DNA of 43,219 bases from Bacteroidota bacterium (GCA_020048915.1 JAIFLU010000073.1:1-43219); one strand, 5' to 3'. Positions 1 to 8,817 are shown, numbered from the stretch's first letter. A program made the numbers and translations. The notes: a model not told the origin generated them from the letters alone.

Positions 1-417
1 ATAATTAGTGCCATTGGTAAAAATAAGAAAAAGACAGCATCTCCGCCTCCTGTGAACGAAGATTACGAACCTGAGGCTTCAGTTCCATCAGAACGGAAAT
101 GGACAAAAAGCTTTGAGGATATTTTATCCGAGGTTATGGATCTGCCACCACAACAGGAGATTATTAATCGTCCAGGTAAAGAGGTGGTTGAAAATAAAGT
201 GAAGGAGGAAGCTGATTCCTTGGAAGCAGTTATCGATGAATCTTTTACGTACGATGCTCCTGAAAATATTAAAATGGGAAAAACAGCTAAACTTGCGCCA
301 GTCTTTAATTTAAATGTAAGTGAAAAGGAACTTGAAGAACCTGTTTTTAAAGAAGGGGAATTTGACATTCGCCAAGGTATTATTTATGCCGAAATTTTAA
401 ACCGGAAATATTTTTGA
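1..417 (+). CDS. C-terminal part of a small hypothetical protein (5' truncated)
   Basis: The reading frame is open from the first base of the window to a TGA at 415-417, so the start lies upstream. The visible 138 codons begin IISAIGKNKKK and continue as a charged, low-complexity, Glu/Lys/Pro-rich chain with no recognisable domain. A hydrophobic stretch running into a Lys-rich patch suggests that the missing N-terminus is a single membrane segment followed by a cytoplasmic tail; that is inference. A GTG at 52 could serve as a start, but the open frame before it argues against this. I do not recognise a function. Confidence 0.7.
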   Translation: MISAIGKNKKKTASPPPVNEDYEPEASVPSERKWTKSFEDILSEVMDLPPQQEIINRPGKEVVENKVKEEADSLEAVIDESFTYDAPENIKMGKTAKLAPVFNLNVSEKELEEPVFKEGEFDIRQGIIYAEILNRKYF

Positions 418-552
418 TTGGTTAAAATTTGTAAATTAGGCCTATTGTTTTTTGATATTTTTCCATAAATATTTTGTTTTATTTTTTTGTATATGTTTTA
501 TAACTTGTTGGTTAGGATAGTATAGTTTAAATAATATATTTGTATCGGGAAA

Positions 553-587
553 AGGGTTCCGAGTCATCGGGATTCTTTTTTGTTTTT
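553..587 (+). terminator. Terminator-like hairpin upstream of greA
   Basis: AGGGTTCCGA (553-562) pairs over ten positions, three of them G-U, with TCGGGATTCT (567-576) around a GTCA loop, and a T-rich run follows to 587. It lies about 140 bp after the upstream gene and 28 bp before the greA start. It could end the upstream transcript or sit in the greA leader. A TATATTTG box at 535-542 lies just before it. Confidence 0.5.
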
Positions 588-614
588 AATAATTATTCAT
601 TAGGAGGTTTTACA

Positions 615-1088
615 ATGGCTAACGTTTCATATTTAACAGAGGAGGGTCTACATAAACTTAAAAGCGAATTGGAACATTTGACCAATATAGAAAGGCCAAG
701 TATTTCAAGGCAAATTGCTGAAGCTCGCGATAAAGGAGATCTTTCGGAGAATGCGGAATATGATGCTGCAAAAGATGCGCAAGGGATGCTCGAGCTTAGA
801 ATCAAGAAGTTAGAAGATATTATTTCTAATTCGAGAGTTATTGATGGCTCGCGAATTGAAACAGATAAGGTTCAGATTTTGAGTAAAGTGAAAATTAAGA
901 ATTTGAAAACTAATGCTGTAATGGAATATTTCCTGGTTTCAGAATCCGAAGCAAACCTAAAAGAAGGAAAATTATCGGTAAGTACTCCTATTGCCCAAGG
1001 GTTAATTGGTAAGAAACCGGGCGATGTAGTGGAAATTACAGTGCCTTCGGGAAAAATGTCATTCGAAATAGTTGAAATAAATCGTTAA
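615..1088 (+). CDS. greA: Transcription elongation factor GreA
   Basis: A 157-residue protein, the normal GreA length. GreA enters the RNA polymerase secondary channel and stimulates cleavage of backtracked RNA. Residues 1-75 form the N-terminal coiled coil; the tip motif GDLSENAEY carries the acidic pair D42 and E45 that coordinates the catalytic metal. The C-terminal FKBP-like domain includes the segment TPIAQGLIGKKPGD. I chose the ATG at 615 because an AGGAGG sequence at 602-607 is well placed and family homology starts there; the frame is open further upstream to 540 but looks non-coding. The HIT-family gene follows after 9 bp and is probably co-transcribed. Confidence 0.96.
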   Translation: MANVSYLTEEGLHKLKSELEHLTNIERPSISRQIAEARDKGDLSENAEYDAAKDAQGMLELRIKKLEDIISNSRVIDGSRIETDKVQILSKVKIKNLKTNAVMEYFLVSESEANLKEGKLSVSTPIAQGLIGKKPGDVVEITVPSGKMSFEIVEINR

Positions 1089-1097
1089 ACCGAAATC

Positions 1098-1490
1098 ATG
1101 GCTACTATTTTTTCGAAAATTATAAAGGGGGAAATACCAAGCTATAAAATTGCAGAGGATGATAACTATTTTGCATTCCTTGATATTAATCCGCTTGCAA
1201 AAGGTCATACGCTGGTCGTGCCTAAAGTTGAAACGGATTACATTTTTGACCTCGATGATACTGTAATTGCAGGTATGATGGTTTTTGCCAAAAAGGTTGC
1301 CAAAGCTATTGAAAAATCGGTTTCTTGTCAACGGATTGGGATTGCCGTTATAGGTATGGAAGTTCCACATGCGCATATTCATTTAATTCCCTTGAATACT
1401 ATACACGATATAGATTTTTCAAAACCGAAACTTAAGTTTTCGAAAGAAGAATTTGAGAGTACATCGGGTAGTATAAAATCCAATTTATAG
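1098..1490 (+). CDS. HIT family hydrolase (histidine triad protein)
   Basis: A 130-residue single-domain HIT protein. These proteins act on nucleotide phosphoramidates or dinucleoside polyphosphates; the exact substrate cannot be told from sequence. The N-terminal segment IFSKIIKGEIPSYKIAEDD, the middle NPLAKGHTLVVPK and the histidine triad HAHIHL (H91, H93, H95) are all present. It starts 9 bp after greA. It converges with ruvC, with only 2 bp between the stop codons and no clear terminator. Confidence 0.93.
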   Translation: MATIFSKIIKGEIPSYKIAEDDNYFAFLDINPLAKGHTLVVPKVETDYIFDLDDTVIAGMMVFAKKVAKAIEKSVSCQRIGIAVIGMEVPHAHIHLIPLNTIHDIDFSKPKLKFSKEEFESTSGSIKSNL

Positions 1491-1492
1491 TC

Positions 1493-2041
1493 TTACTTGA
1501 GTCTACCAGGGTTTTTGTTTATAAACTCTTTCCAGCTTTTAGCTCCGCTATTAATATTTTCATTTTTATTCTGGAAAAAATGACAAAGGGCTGCAGCTAA
1601 TCCATCTGTAGCATCTAAATTTTCAGGGATTTCTTGAAGTCCAAGCATTTTTTGAAGCATAAAAGCAACTTGTTCCTTACTGGCATTTCCTTGTCCGGTT
1701 ATTGACATTTTAATTTTTCTAGGGGCATATTCAAAAATTGGTATGGACCTCGAAAGAGCTGCTGCTATTGCTATTCCTTGCGCTCTTCCTAATTTCAGCA
1801 TCGACTGAATGTTTTTCCCAAAAAATTGCGCTTCAATAGCTAATTCATCAGGATGGTATTGTTCTATTAGTGATAGCGTCCGGTCAAATATCATTTTTAG
1901 TTTTACAAAATGGTCATCCAACTTTTGAAGGTCTATGATGCCGATAGAGATTAAAAAAGGTTTGTTTCCTTTAATTTCTATAACTCCATATCCCATGATT
2001 GTTGTTCCCGGATCTATTCCAATAATTACGCGCTCTTTCAC
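1493..2041 (-). CDS. ruvC: Crossover junction endodeoxyribonuclease RuvC
   Basis: A 182-residue Holliday-junction resolvase that works with RuvAB in recombination and repair. The RNase H-like fold shows all four acidic catalytic residues: D10 in IGIDPGTT, E70 in [12 protein letters not shown], and D143 and D146 in [10 protein letters not shown]. The basic segment around [20 protein letters not shown] is also typical. The start is a GTG at 2041-2039 that overlaps the TGA of the upstream transporter gene (GTGA), which indicates translational coupling. No in-frame ATG near the N-terminus would keep the catalytic D10. Confidence 0.95.
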   Translation of the reverse strand: MKERVIIGIDPGTTIMGYGVIEIKGNKPFLISIGIIDLQKLDDHFVKLKMIFDRTLSLIEQYHPDELAIEAQFFGKNIQSMLKLGRAQGIAIAAALSRSIPIFEYAPRKIKMSITGQGNASKEQVAFMLQKMLGLQEIPENLDATDGLAAALCHFFQNKNENINSGAKSWKEFINKNPGRLK

Positions 2042-2940
2042 AGGGAAGTATTAATTGTGTTATTTCTTTTCTTCAACTTGCTGACGATAACTCCTCCAAT
2101 AATAAAAATCAATCCAATAAAAGTGGTGCCGTAAATTGGTTCTTTGAGAAAGATATGAATAAAAAATAGAGATATAAAGGGCGCAAAGTATACCAAATGG
2201 CTTACTTTTCCTGAATCTTTGCTCAATTGAAGCGCTTTTAACCATATGAGAAAAGTAAAGCCCATTTCGAAGAAGCCTATATAGATAGAAGCTAAAACCC
2301 CTTTAATCTGAAAATGATGAAATCCATTGGTAATTAGCATCAATAGTGTAATGTATATTCCGGCAAAAATGAAATTAAGAAGCAGTCCAGACTCCTGATA
2401 CTTTAAACGAGAAGCGTTTAATAACCAATAGGTTGCCCAGATTAATGAGCTTCCGATGGAAAAAGCGACACCCATTGGGTTCTCAATATCTGTAATAGAA
2501 GATCCTCCCTGCATTGAGATAATTAAAACGCCCAAAAAACTTATAAAAATTCCGAGAATTGCTGCTTTTGATATTTTTTGTTTTAGAAAGATAATGGATA
2601 GAAGTACCAGTATTAATGGCCACGTATAATTTAGTGGCTGGGCAATTTGAGCGGGTAAAACCGAGTAAGCTTTGAAAAGAACTAAATAATAGAGAAAAGG
2701 ATTTAGTAAGCCTAAAAAAGCACTTTGCAATATAAACCTCCTGTCTATTTTATAAAACTCTTTCCATTTACCAGTAAAAAAAATATAAGAAGAAAGTCCG
2801 GTAATAGCTGTGTAACAAGAAATAGACAGTGTTTGAATAATACTTAACTGACTCAGTGCAATTTTAAAAGCAACGGCAACTGTCGACCAGCATAATATGG
2901 CCAAAGCGGCATATAGATAAGCTCTTTCCTGATTTTTCAA
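2038..2940 (-). CDS. EamA/DMT-superfamily transporter
   Basis: A 300-residue hydrophobic protein with about ten predicted membrane segments in two EamA repeats (about residues 7-140 and 155-290). The drug/metabolite transporter superfamily usually exports metabolites or amino acids; the substrate is unknown here. The first repeat starts [15 protein letters not shown], a typical EamA opening, and the chain ends in a short basic tail KLKKRNN. It is translationally coupled to ruvC downstream. A TATTTTTG box on the minus strand at 2970-2963 may be its promoter, but I see no matching -33 element. Confidence 0.88.
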   Translation of the reverse strand: MKNQERAYLYAALAILCWSTVAVAFKIALSQLSIIQTLSISCYTAITGLSSYIFFTGKWKEFYKIDRRFILQSAFLGLLNPFLYYLVLFKAYSVLPAQIAQPLNYTWPLILVLLSIIFLKQKISKAAILGIFISFLGVLIISMQGGSSITDIENPMGVAFSIGSSLIWATYWLLNASRLKYQESGLLLNFIFAGIYITLLMLITNGFHHFQIKGVLASIYIGFFEMGFTFLIWLKALQLSKDSGKVSHLVYFAPFISLFFIHIFLKEPIYGTTFIGLIFIIGGVIVSKLKKRNNTINTSL

Positions 2941-3149
2941 TATTTTTAAGATAAATGCTTTGCAAAAATATCGATTTTGTTAGCATAATCTATACTTTCA
3001 ACGAATACTTATTTGCCTTCTTGAAAATTTAGAATAAAACAGTATATTCGCTCATTGAACAAACGTAAAAATGAGGACAACCCTGTAATTGAATTTAAAT
3101 TATTTAAAATATTCAGACAATTATCGGTTTGAGGTTAAAATAAATTAAG

Positions 3150-4268
3150 ATGGAAACTAATATCATCACTCTTATTCATCAATTTGCTATTGAAGGGACA
3201 TGTTTAGATTTTGAACCTATCAAATCAGGTCATATTAACGACACATATCTTATAAGAACAATTGAATCGGATAAGCCCGACTATATTCTTCAAAAAATTA
3301 ATAATTCAATTTTTCTAAATGTTGCCGAACTTCAAAATAATATTGTTAGGGTAACTAGCCATATAAGGGCAAAACTTGCTCTGGAGAATAGTAGTAATAT
3401 TGATCAGCGGGTTATTACTTTAGTTCCTGCAAAAGATGAAGCATGGTACTGTCAATCATCTCCTGGCAGTTTTTGGAGGGTAATGAAATTTATAAAAGAT
3501 AGTCATAGCTATGATCAATTGTCTTCTCAAGAGCTAGCATTTAAAGCTGGAAAAGCATTTGGTGAATTTGGAGCTTTATTGGCTGACCTGCCTGGCAAAC
3601 CACTTTATGATACAATTAAAGATTTTCATAACATTGAGTGGCGTTTGCAACAATTTTCCGAAGCACTGAAAAGCAATCCGGTAAATCGTATTTCAATGGT
3701 AGGCGAAGAAATTAAAAGTATCCAAGAGCGGGCAGACGAAATGTGCCTTGTTCAAAAGCTAGGACGGGAGGGGAAATTACCAAAGCGGATCGTGCATTGC
3801 GATACGAAAATTAATAATGTTCTTTTCGATAAGAGCGACAATATCCTTTGCGTTATCGATCTGGATACTGTAATGACGGGATACGTTTCTTCCGATTTTG
3901 GCGATGCCATTAGAACAGGAACAAATACCGGAGCCGAAGATGATCCTGATTTAGAAAAAGTTTCCATGAATCTGGAGTTATTTCAAGGCTTTGCGGAAGG
4001 TTATATTACCGGAGGCGCATCATTCCTCACTACTGCCGAAATAAGTATCCTTCCGTTTAGTGCTAAATTATTTGCTTATATGCAGGCAGTTAGATTCTTA
4101 ACCGACTTTATAAATGGAGATACATATTATAAAATTCATTCTCCTTACCATAACCTGCAGAGAACAAAAGCGCAGCTAAAACTATTGTTTAGTATGGAAG
4201 ACCAATACCCGGCCATGTGTGAAATTGTAAACAAAGTAGCTAAAGAAAAATGTATGAATTATGCTTAA
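3150..4268 (+). CDS. NahK-like phosphotransferase (APH-fold sugar kinase)
   Basis: A 372-residue kinase of the aminoglycoside phosphotransferase fold, resembling the N-acetylhexosamine 1-kinase (NahK) branch. The N-lobe has a glycine-poor loop (SGHINDTYLI) and the nucleotide-lobe segment DYILQKIN. The catalytic loop is HCDTKINN (H216, D218, N222), followed by the metal-binding DLDT (D237 or D239). Such enzymes phosphorylate GlcNAc/GalNAc or related sugars at C1. The next gene overlaps by 8 bp and encodes a CBM9-like protein, and a nucleotidyltransferase lies 0.8 kb downstream, which fits a sugar to sugar-1-phosphate to nucleotide-sugar route. Substrate identity is inferred, not shown. Confidence 0.82.
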   Translation: METNIITLIHQFAIEGTCLDFEPIKSGHINDTYLIRTIESDKPDYILQKINNSIFLNVAELQNNIVRVTSHIRAKLALENSSNIDQRVITLVPAKDEAWYCQSSPGSFWRVMKFIKDSHSYDQLSSQELAFKAGKAFGEFGALLADLPGKPLYDTIKDFHNIEWRLQQFSEALKSNPVNRISMVGEEIKSIQERADEMCLVQKLGREGKLPKRIVHCDTKINNVLFDKSDNILCVIDLDTVMTGYVSSDFGDAIRTGTNTGAEDDPDLEKVSMNLELFQGFAEGYITGGASFLTTAEISILPFSAKLFAYMQAVRFLTDFINGDTYYKIHSPYHNLQRTKAQLKLLFSMEDQYPAMCEIVNKVAKEKCMNYA

Positions 4269-4908
4269 TGTTAAAAAACTCGACTTTTTAAGCGTAAATC
4301 CTTCTTTAGAGGAAGTGTCAGCTGCTCTAAATAAGCATTGTGGAATGAATCCAATCGCGTTTGTTAATTGGTCGTCCTTTCCATATAAACCAGAGGTAAA
4401 TTTCTTAATAGGCCATTCCTCCTCGGAAATTTATCTTCAATATATTGTTAAGGAGAAATATATCAGGGCAAAGTATACAAACGATAACGATGCGGTTTGG
4501 ACTGACTCGTGTGTCGAATTCTTTTTCTCTCCTGTTGACGATGGTTCGTATTATAATTTGGAGTTTAACTGTATAGGGACGGCGCTGCTTGGATTTGGGT
4601 ATGGGAAACCTAACCGGGAGCGAGCTGATTTAGAACTTCTGAAAAAAATTAAAAGATATTCCACCTTGGGAAATAAACCAATAGAGCATTCTGAGGGTGA
4701 TTTTACCTGGTCAATTACTTTATCGATACCCATAAACGCTTTTTACAAACATTCGCTCACATCTTTTTCGGGATTATCGTGCAAAGCTAATTTCTATAAA
4801 TGTGGCGATGAGTTAAAAGAATCGCACTACTTGTCTTGGAATCCAATAGAATCTCCCGTCCCCAATTTTCATAAACCTGAGTTTTTTGGAGATTTGAAAT
4901 TCGAATAG
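4261..4908 (+). CDS. CBM9-like carbohydrate-binding protein
   Basis: A 215-residue protein resembling the stand-alone carbohydrate-binding family 9-like proteins of Bacteroidota. Supporting segments are YIRAKYTNDNDAVWTDSCVEFFFSP in pieces, YYNLEFNCIGTALLGFG, and FTWSITLSIPINAF, which match the beta-sandwich pattern of that family. No signal peptide is visible, so it may act in the cytoplasm or periphery and not as a secreted enzyme module. The ATG overlaps the end of the kinase gene by 8 bp, so the two are probably coupled. Its function is not established; a link to handling the kinase's sugar substrate is inference. Confidence 0.75.
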   Translation: MLNVKKLDFLSVNPSLEEVSAALNKHCGMNPIAFVNWSSFPYKPEVNFLIGHSSSEIYLQYIVKEKYIRAKYTNDNDAVWTDSCVEFFFSPVDDGSYYNLEFNCIGTALLGFGYGKPNRERADLELLKKIKRYSTLGNKPIEHSEGDFTWSITLSIPINAFYKHSLTSFSGLSCKANFYKCGDELKESHYLSWNPIESPVPNFHKPEFFGDLKFE

Positions 4909-4975
4909 TTTTTGATTTGAACTTCCACCTTTGTTTAATCCGCTTTTATATTAGCTAAAAAAGCATTTAAAATTA

Positions 4976-4999
4976 TATTTTTGCATTTTTATAGCTTTG
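4976..4999 (+). promoter_or_regulatory. Candidate -7 boxes upstream of the nucleotidyltransferase
   Basis: Two matches to the Bacteroidota -7 consensus TAnnTTTG occur here: TATTTTTG at 4976-4983 and TAGCTTTG at 4992-4999. The coding start is at 5020. I see no clean TTTG element 19-21 bp upstream of either, so this is a weak call. Confidence 0.35.
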
Positions 5000-5019
5000 T
5001 AAAACGAATATAAACTAAA

Positions 5020-5931
5020 GTGAAACCAACATTATTAATATTAGCAGCAGGACTTGGAAGCCGGTATGGCAGCCTGAAACAAATGGATAAATTAGGCCCT
5101 TCGGGCGAAACACTTCTGGAATACTCAGTTTTTGATGCAATCCGGGCTGGATTTGGAAAGGTTGTTTTTGTTATCCGAAGAGATATAGAATCTGATTTTA
5201 AGGAATCAGTCTTGAGTAAATTGGCAGGTAAAATTGTTGTTGATTATGTTTTTCAGGAAATAGATGTACTTCCGAAAGGCTTTGAACTTCCAGCGGATCG
5301 GGTTAAGCCATGGGGTACAGGACATGCGATACTTGTTGCAGCCGATAAAGTAAAAGAACCTTTTGCTGTTATTAATGCAGACGATTTTTATGGAAATGGC
5401 TCATTTAAACTGTTAGCTGATTTTCTTACTTCCAAGGAAATTGATAATAATAAAACATATTCCATGGTAGGGTTTCGACTTGAAAAAACATTGTCGGAAT
5501 TTGGATTTGTTTCCAGAGGGGTTTGTTCTACCGACGCCGATTTTAACTTGTTAGCAGCCACCGAAAAGACACATATTGAAAGAAATGAAAAAGGAATTGT
5601 TAGTAAACTTTCGAATGGCGATTTGGAAATATTAGATCCTCAGTCGTTTGTTTCTATGAATTGCTGGGGATTTGCCCCTTCTGTTTTTGATTTTTTAAAA
5701 CAAGGCTTTGCTGAATTTTTAAGTCAAAATATTCAAAACCCAAAATCGGAATTTTATATTCCATTTATGGTGAACGATTTGATTGAAAGAGGCTCGGTAA
5801 AAGTGAAGGTTCTGAAAGGAAGTGATGAGTGGTTTGGAATGACCTATCAACAGGATCGGGAACTGGCAGTTGGCAGAATCAAAGCGCTGATTGAAGAAGG
5901 GGTGTATCCGGATAATTTATGGAAGTCGTAA
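5020..5931 (+). CDS. Sugar-1-phosphate nucleotidyltransferase
   Basis: A 303-residue nucleotidyltransferase with the N-terminal signature LAAGLGSRYGSLKQMDKLGP (nucleotide-binding loop, residues 8-27) and the metal-binding NADDFYG motif (D121, D122). It transfers a nucleotidyl group to a sugar 1-phosphate. The base and sugar are not certain; similar proteins in this phylum are annotated as UDP-HexNAc or generic NTP-transferases. The start is GTG at 5020, giving MKPTLLILAAGLGS, and no alternative ATG preserves the signature. A terminator follows directly. It probably works with the NahK-like kinase upstream. Confidence 0.85.
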   Translation: MKPTLLILAAGLGSRYGSLKQMDKLGPSGETLLEYSVFDAIRAGFGKVVFVIRRDIESDFKESVLSKLAGKIVVDYVFQEIDVLPKGFELPADRVKPWGTGHAILVAADKVKEPFAVINADDFYGNGSFKLLADFLTSKEIDNNKTYSMVGFRLEKTLSEFGFVSRGVCSTDADFNLLAATEKTHIERNEKGIVSKLSNGDLEILDPQSFVSMNCWGFAPSVFDFLKQGFAEFLSQNIQNPKSEFYIPFMVNDLIERGSVKVKVLKGSDEWFGMTYQQDRELAVGRIKALIEEGVYPDNLWKS

Positions 5932-5940
5932 ATACATAAT

Positions 5941-5977
5941 AAAAATGGCATTGAGTATTTCTCAATGCCATTTTTTT
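5941..5977. terminator. Bidirectional rho-independent terminator
   Basis: The arms AAAAATGGCATTGAG (5941-5955) and CTCAATGCCATTTTT (5961-5975) are a perfect 15-bp inverted repeat around a TATTT loop. The T run on one side and the A run on the other let it work for both the nucleotidyltransferase (+) and serS (-), which converge here. Confidence 0.92.
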
Positions 5978-5994
5978 AATACTTAAGGGATAAT

Positions 5995-7269
5995 CTAATC
6001 AATATATTCGAAACCTGTGAAAGGAACTAATACTTTTGGGATCCTAATCCCTCTATTGGTTTGATTGTTTTCCAAGATAGCAGCTAAAATTCTGGGCAAT
6101 GCCAATGCACTTCCGTTTAAGGTATGCGCCAAAACAGGTTTCTTTTCAGATTCTTCGCGATAACGTAATTTCAATCGGTTAGCTTGAAACGATTCAAAGT
6201 TCGAAACGGAACTTACCTCCAACCAACGCTTTTGTGCTGCCGAATATACTTCAAAATCATATGTTAAGGCAGATGTGAAACTCATGTCTCCACCACATAA
6301 CCTTAATATTCGATATGGGAGTTCAAGCTTTTTTACAAGACTTTCTACATGCTTAACCATCTCTTCCAAAATTTCATACGATTTTGCCGGGTGGGCAATC
6401 TGCACAACTTCAACTTTGTCAAATTGATGAAGACGATTTAGGCCACGGACATCTTTACCATACGAACCTGCTTCACGACGGAAACATGGTGTGTAAGCAG
6501 TTGCTTTTATGGGGAGCTCAGAAGCATTTACAATAACATCGCGGAATATGTTGGTGACAGGAACTTCTGCTGTTGGAATCAGATAAAAATTATCGAGGGT
6601 AACATGGTACATTTGCCCTTCCTTGTCAGGCAATTGTCCGGTTCCAAATCCTGAGTCTTCATTTACCATCAAAGGAGGCATGTATTCTTTGTAACCTGCA
6701 TTAGTTGCCTCTTCAAGAAAGAAATTAATAAGGGCCCGTTGTATTTTAGCCCCCTTTCCCTTATATACGGGAAATCCAGCTCCGGTGAGCTTTGTGCCGA
6801 GTTCAAAATCGATTATGTCATAGTTTTTTGCCAATTCCCAATGTGGAAGAGCCGATTCGGAAAGCGAAGGTATTTGTCCCCCTTTTCGAATTTCTACGTT
6901 GTCTTCAGGAGTGTGTCCTAAAGGGACTGAAATGTGCGGCAAGTTTGGCAATTGTACCAAAAAACTGTTAAGTTTTTCTTCAGTAAGAGTTAGTTCTTGC
7001 GATAATTTCTGCGATTCTTCTTTTATCTCCGTGTTTCTTTTCTTGGCTTGCTCTGCTTCCTTTGCATTGCCGGCTTTCATCAAAATCCCAATTTCTTTCG
7101 AAATTTTATTTAGCTCTGCTAATAAAGCCTCTGATTGATTCTGAAGTTTTTTTCGATTGTTATCAAGTGATATAATTTCATCAACCAATTCGGGATTTTT
7201 AAACCTTTTTACGGCTAAACGCTCCAGAACAAATTCTTTATTTTCGGTAATTTGTTTGATAGTAAGCAT
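5995..7269 (-). CDS. serS: Seryl-tRNA synthetase
   Basis: A 424-residue class II synthetase that charges tRNA-Ser. Residues 1-110 form the long antiparallel coiled-coil arm (heptad-like, Lys/Glu/Leu-rich) that grips the long variable arm of tRNA-Ser. Motif 2 is seen as TPCFRREAGSYGKDVRGLNR and motif 3 as NGSALALPRILAAILE. The serine-binding TAEVP segment is present. Length matches the family. It lies downstream of rplU and rpmA on the same strand, but the terminator after rpmA separates it, at least partly. Confidence 0.97.
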   Translation of the reverse strand: MLTIKQITENKEFVLERLAVKRFKNPELVDEIISLDNNRKKLQNQSEALLAELNKISKEIGILMKAGNAKEAEQAKKRNTEIKEESQKLSQELTLTEEKLNSFLVQLPNLPHISVPLGHTPEDNVEIRKGGQIPSLSESALPHWELAKNYDIIDFELGTKLTGAGFPVYKGKGAKIQRALINFFLEEATNAGYKEYMPPLMVNEDSGFGTGQLPDKEGQMYHVTLDNFYLIPTAEVPVTNIFRDVIVNASELPIKATAYTPCFRREAGSYGKDVRGLNRLHQFDKVEVVQIAHPAKSYEILEEMVKHVESLVKKLELPYRILRLCGGDMSFTSALTYDFEVYSAAQKRWLEVSSVSNFESFQANRLKLRYREESEKKPVLAHTLNGSALALPRILAAILENNQTNRGIRIPKVLVPFTGFEYID

Positions 7270-7300
7270 AATTTTATTGATTTTCCAAGGTTATATAAAT

Positions 7301-7343
7301 AAAAAATCTCCTGAACAATTTACAAAAGTAAACATTCAGGAGA
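7301..7343 (-). terminator. Rho-independent terminator after rpmA
   Basis: On the minus strand, TCTCCTGAA (7343-7335) and TTCAGGAGA (7315-7307) form a perfect 9-bp stem with a 19-nt loop, followed by six T (7306-7301). It lies 22 bp after the rpmA stop codon and 32 bp before serS. Confidence 0.88.
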
Positions 7344-7364
7344 CTATGCTTTCAGATAAATTTC

Positions 7365-7625
7365 TTATTCGGAAAGAGGAAGAACAGATACAAACGACTT
7401 GTCGCCTTGTTTCTTTTTAAATTCAACCACTCCGTTAGCAAGTGCAAAAAGTGTATGATCTCTTCCTATGCCAACATTCTGACCTGGAAAATGAACAGTA
7501 CCACGTTGACGAACAAGAATATTGCCAGCTTTGGCAAATTGTCCTCCAAATAATTTTACGCCTAATCGTTTACTTTCCGATTCTCTACCGTTTCGCGAGC
7601 TACCCGCTCCTTTTTTATGTGCCAT
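7365..7625 (-). CDS. rpmA: 50S ribosomal protein L27
   Basis: An 86-residue L27 with the conserved start [24 protein letters not shown] split around its basic N-terminus, and [28 protein letters not shown] in the core, seen in consecutive pieces. The N-terminus reaches the peptidyl transferase centre. There is no N-terminal extension of the kind that is cleaved in Firmicutes. It follows rplU by 21 bp, the usual bacterial L21-L27 order, and ends before a strong terminator. Confidence 0.97.
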   Translation of the reverse strand: MAHKKGAGSSRNGRESESKRLGVKLFGGQFAKAGNILVRQRGTVHFPGQNVGIGRDHTLFALANGVVEFKKKQGDKSFVSVLPLSE

Positions 7626-7646
7626 TTTGCGAAATATTAAAAATGA

Positions 7647-7958
7647 TTATGCAGTAATGTTTTCAATTAAGATTTGAGTCAAATTCTGACGATGTCCTGT
7701 CATTTTTTGATAACCTTTTCTTCTTTTCTTTTTGAAAACAAGAACTTTGTCTCCGCGGAGATGGGTTATAATTTTTCCTGTAACAGAAGCCCCAGTTACT
7801 GTTGGTGCGCCAATTTTTACATCCTTATCATCTTCAACCAATAATACCTGGTCAAATGATACCTGCGCTCCTTCTTCTCCTTCGAGGCGATGAACAAAAA
7901 CCTTCTGGTCTTTCTCTACCTTGAATTGCTGGCCTGCTATGTCAACTATTGCGTACAT
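7647..7958 (-). CDS. rplU: 50S ribosomal protein L21
   Basis: A 103-residue L21 starting MYAIVDIAGQQFKVEKDQ, a highly conserved opening, and ending with KKKRRKGYQKMTGHRQN and a short tail. The frame is open 26 codons further upstream, but I chose the ATG at 7958 because homology starts there and because a strong promoter lies at 8026-7996, inside the would-be extension. The predicted transcript start leaves a leader of only about 30 nt, too short for a complex ribosomal-protein leader structure. Confidence 0.97.
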   Translation of the reverse strand: MYAIVDIAGQQFKVEKDQKVFVHRLEGEEGAQVSFDQVLLVEDDKDVKIGAPTVTGASVTGKIITHLRGDKVLVFKKKRRKGYQKMTGHRQNLTQILIENITA

Positions 7959-7995
7959 TCGTTTGAAATTTACTTTGTTATTAAAAATCAGGGTG

Positions 7996-8026
7996 CAAAA
8001 ATATAAAACTTTCCTATATCTGCAAA
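7996..8026 (-). promoter_or_regulatory. Bacteroidota-type promoter of rplU-rpmA
   Basis: On the minus strand, TTTG (8026-8023) is followed by a 19-nt spacer and TATTTTTG (8003-7996). This matches the TTTG-N19-TAnnTTTG consensus of the primary sigma factor in this phylum exactly. The rplU start lies about 38 bp downstream. Confidence 0.8.
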
Positions 8027-8205
8027 AGTTATTCACAATAATTATTGTATATAATACCGTAATAGTTTAGAAATGGCCTGTGCACCTGTGTTTTTAATGT
8101 TTTTAAAAAGAACTTCCTTTAGATTACATATAGATTATTCGTGTAAAGTAATTTCTAAATATTTATATTTGTTCTTATATTGAAGTTTTTATTCCATTGC
8201 TAAAA

Positions 8206-8817
8206 ATGAGTAAAATCAGGCTAAATGTTTTAGGTATTTCTTATAGCCAAACACAATCTGGTGCTTATGCTTTGGTACTTAGCGAGGACAACGGGCAACG
8301 TAGGGTACCTATAATTGTTGGAGGATTCGAAGCTCAGGCTATTGCGATTCAGTTAGAGGGCCTAAAGCCTCCCAGACCTCTAACACATGATTTATTTGTT
8401 AATTTTTCACTTGCATTTAAGATTAACCTTGTAGAAGTAAATATTTATAAATTAGAAGAAGGGGTGTTTTTCTCAAAGCTAATATGTGATAATGGACAAA
8501 CCCGAATTTCTATTGATGCCCGGACTTCTGATGCCATTGCGCTTGCATTGCGGTTTAAGTGCCCTATTTATACTACTGAGGATATTATGACCCGAGCAGG
8601 GATAGTTATTGATTTTGAAAGTGAATCGAAGATAAAGAGACCGGAGCCGGAAGACTATCGGTCGGAACCAGTTGTGCATATGCAAGCCGATCTTGATGAA
8701 CTTAGAGATATCGATATGGAGGAGTTAAAAGAAATGCTTGAAGAAGCCATTTCGAAAGAAAACTACGAGCGAGCTTCGCTTATTCGGGATGAAATTAGCA
8801 GACGATCTGATAAATAA
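8206..8817 (+). CDS. Bifunctional nuclease family protein (BFN/DUF151 with UVR motif)
   Basis: A 203-residue protein with an N-terminal BFN (DUF151) domain at about residues 3-135 and a C-terminal UVR-type helical hairpin at about 165-200 (MEELKEMLEEAISKENYERA and following). The segment RRVPIIVGGFEAQAIAIQLEG and the TRISIDARTSDAIALALR region are typical of BFN. Members are described as nucleases in plants and archaea; the bacterial role is unclear. The ATG at 8206 gives MSKIRLNVLGIS, the expected start; an in-frame TTG three codons earlier is less likely. A TATATTTG box at 8164-8171 may be its -7 element. Confidence 0.85.
   Translation: MSKIRLNVLGISYSQTQSGAYALVLSEDNGQRRVPIIVGGFEAQAIAIQLEGLKPPRPLTHDLFVNFSLAFKINLVEVNIYKLEEGVFFSKLICDNGQTRISIDARTSDAIALALRFKCPIYTTEDIMTRAGIVIDFESESKIKRPEPEDYRSEPVVHMQADLDELRDIDMEELKEMLEEAISKENYERASLIRDEISRRSDK

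Noticed and set aside
7959-8036. N-terminal extension of L21 (start at 8036)
   Set aside because: The extension covers the promoter at 7996-8026 and has no homology; L21 starts at MYAIVDIAG.
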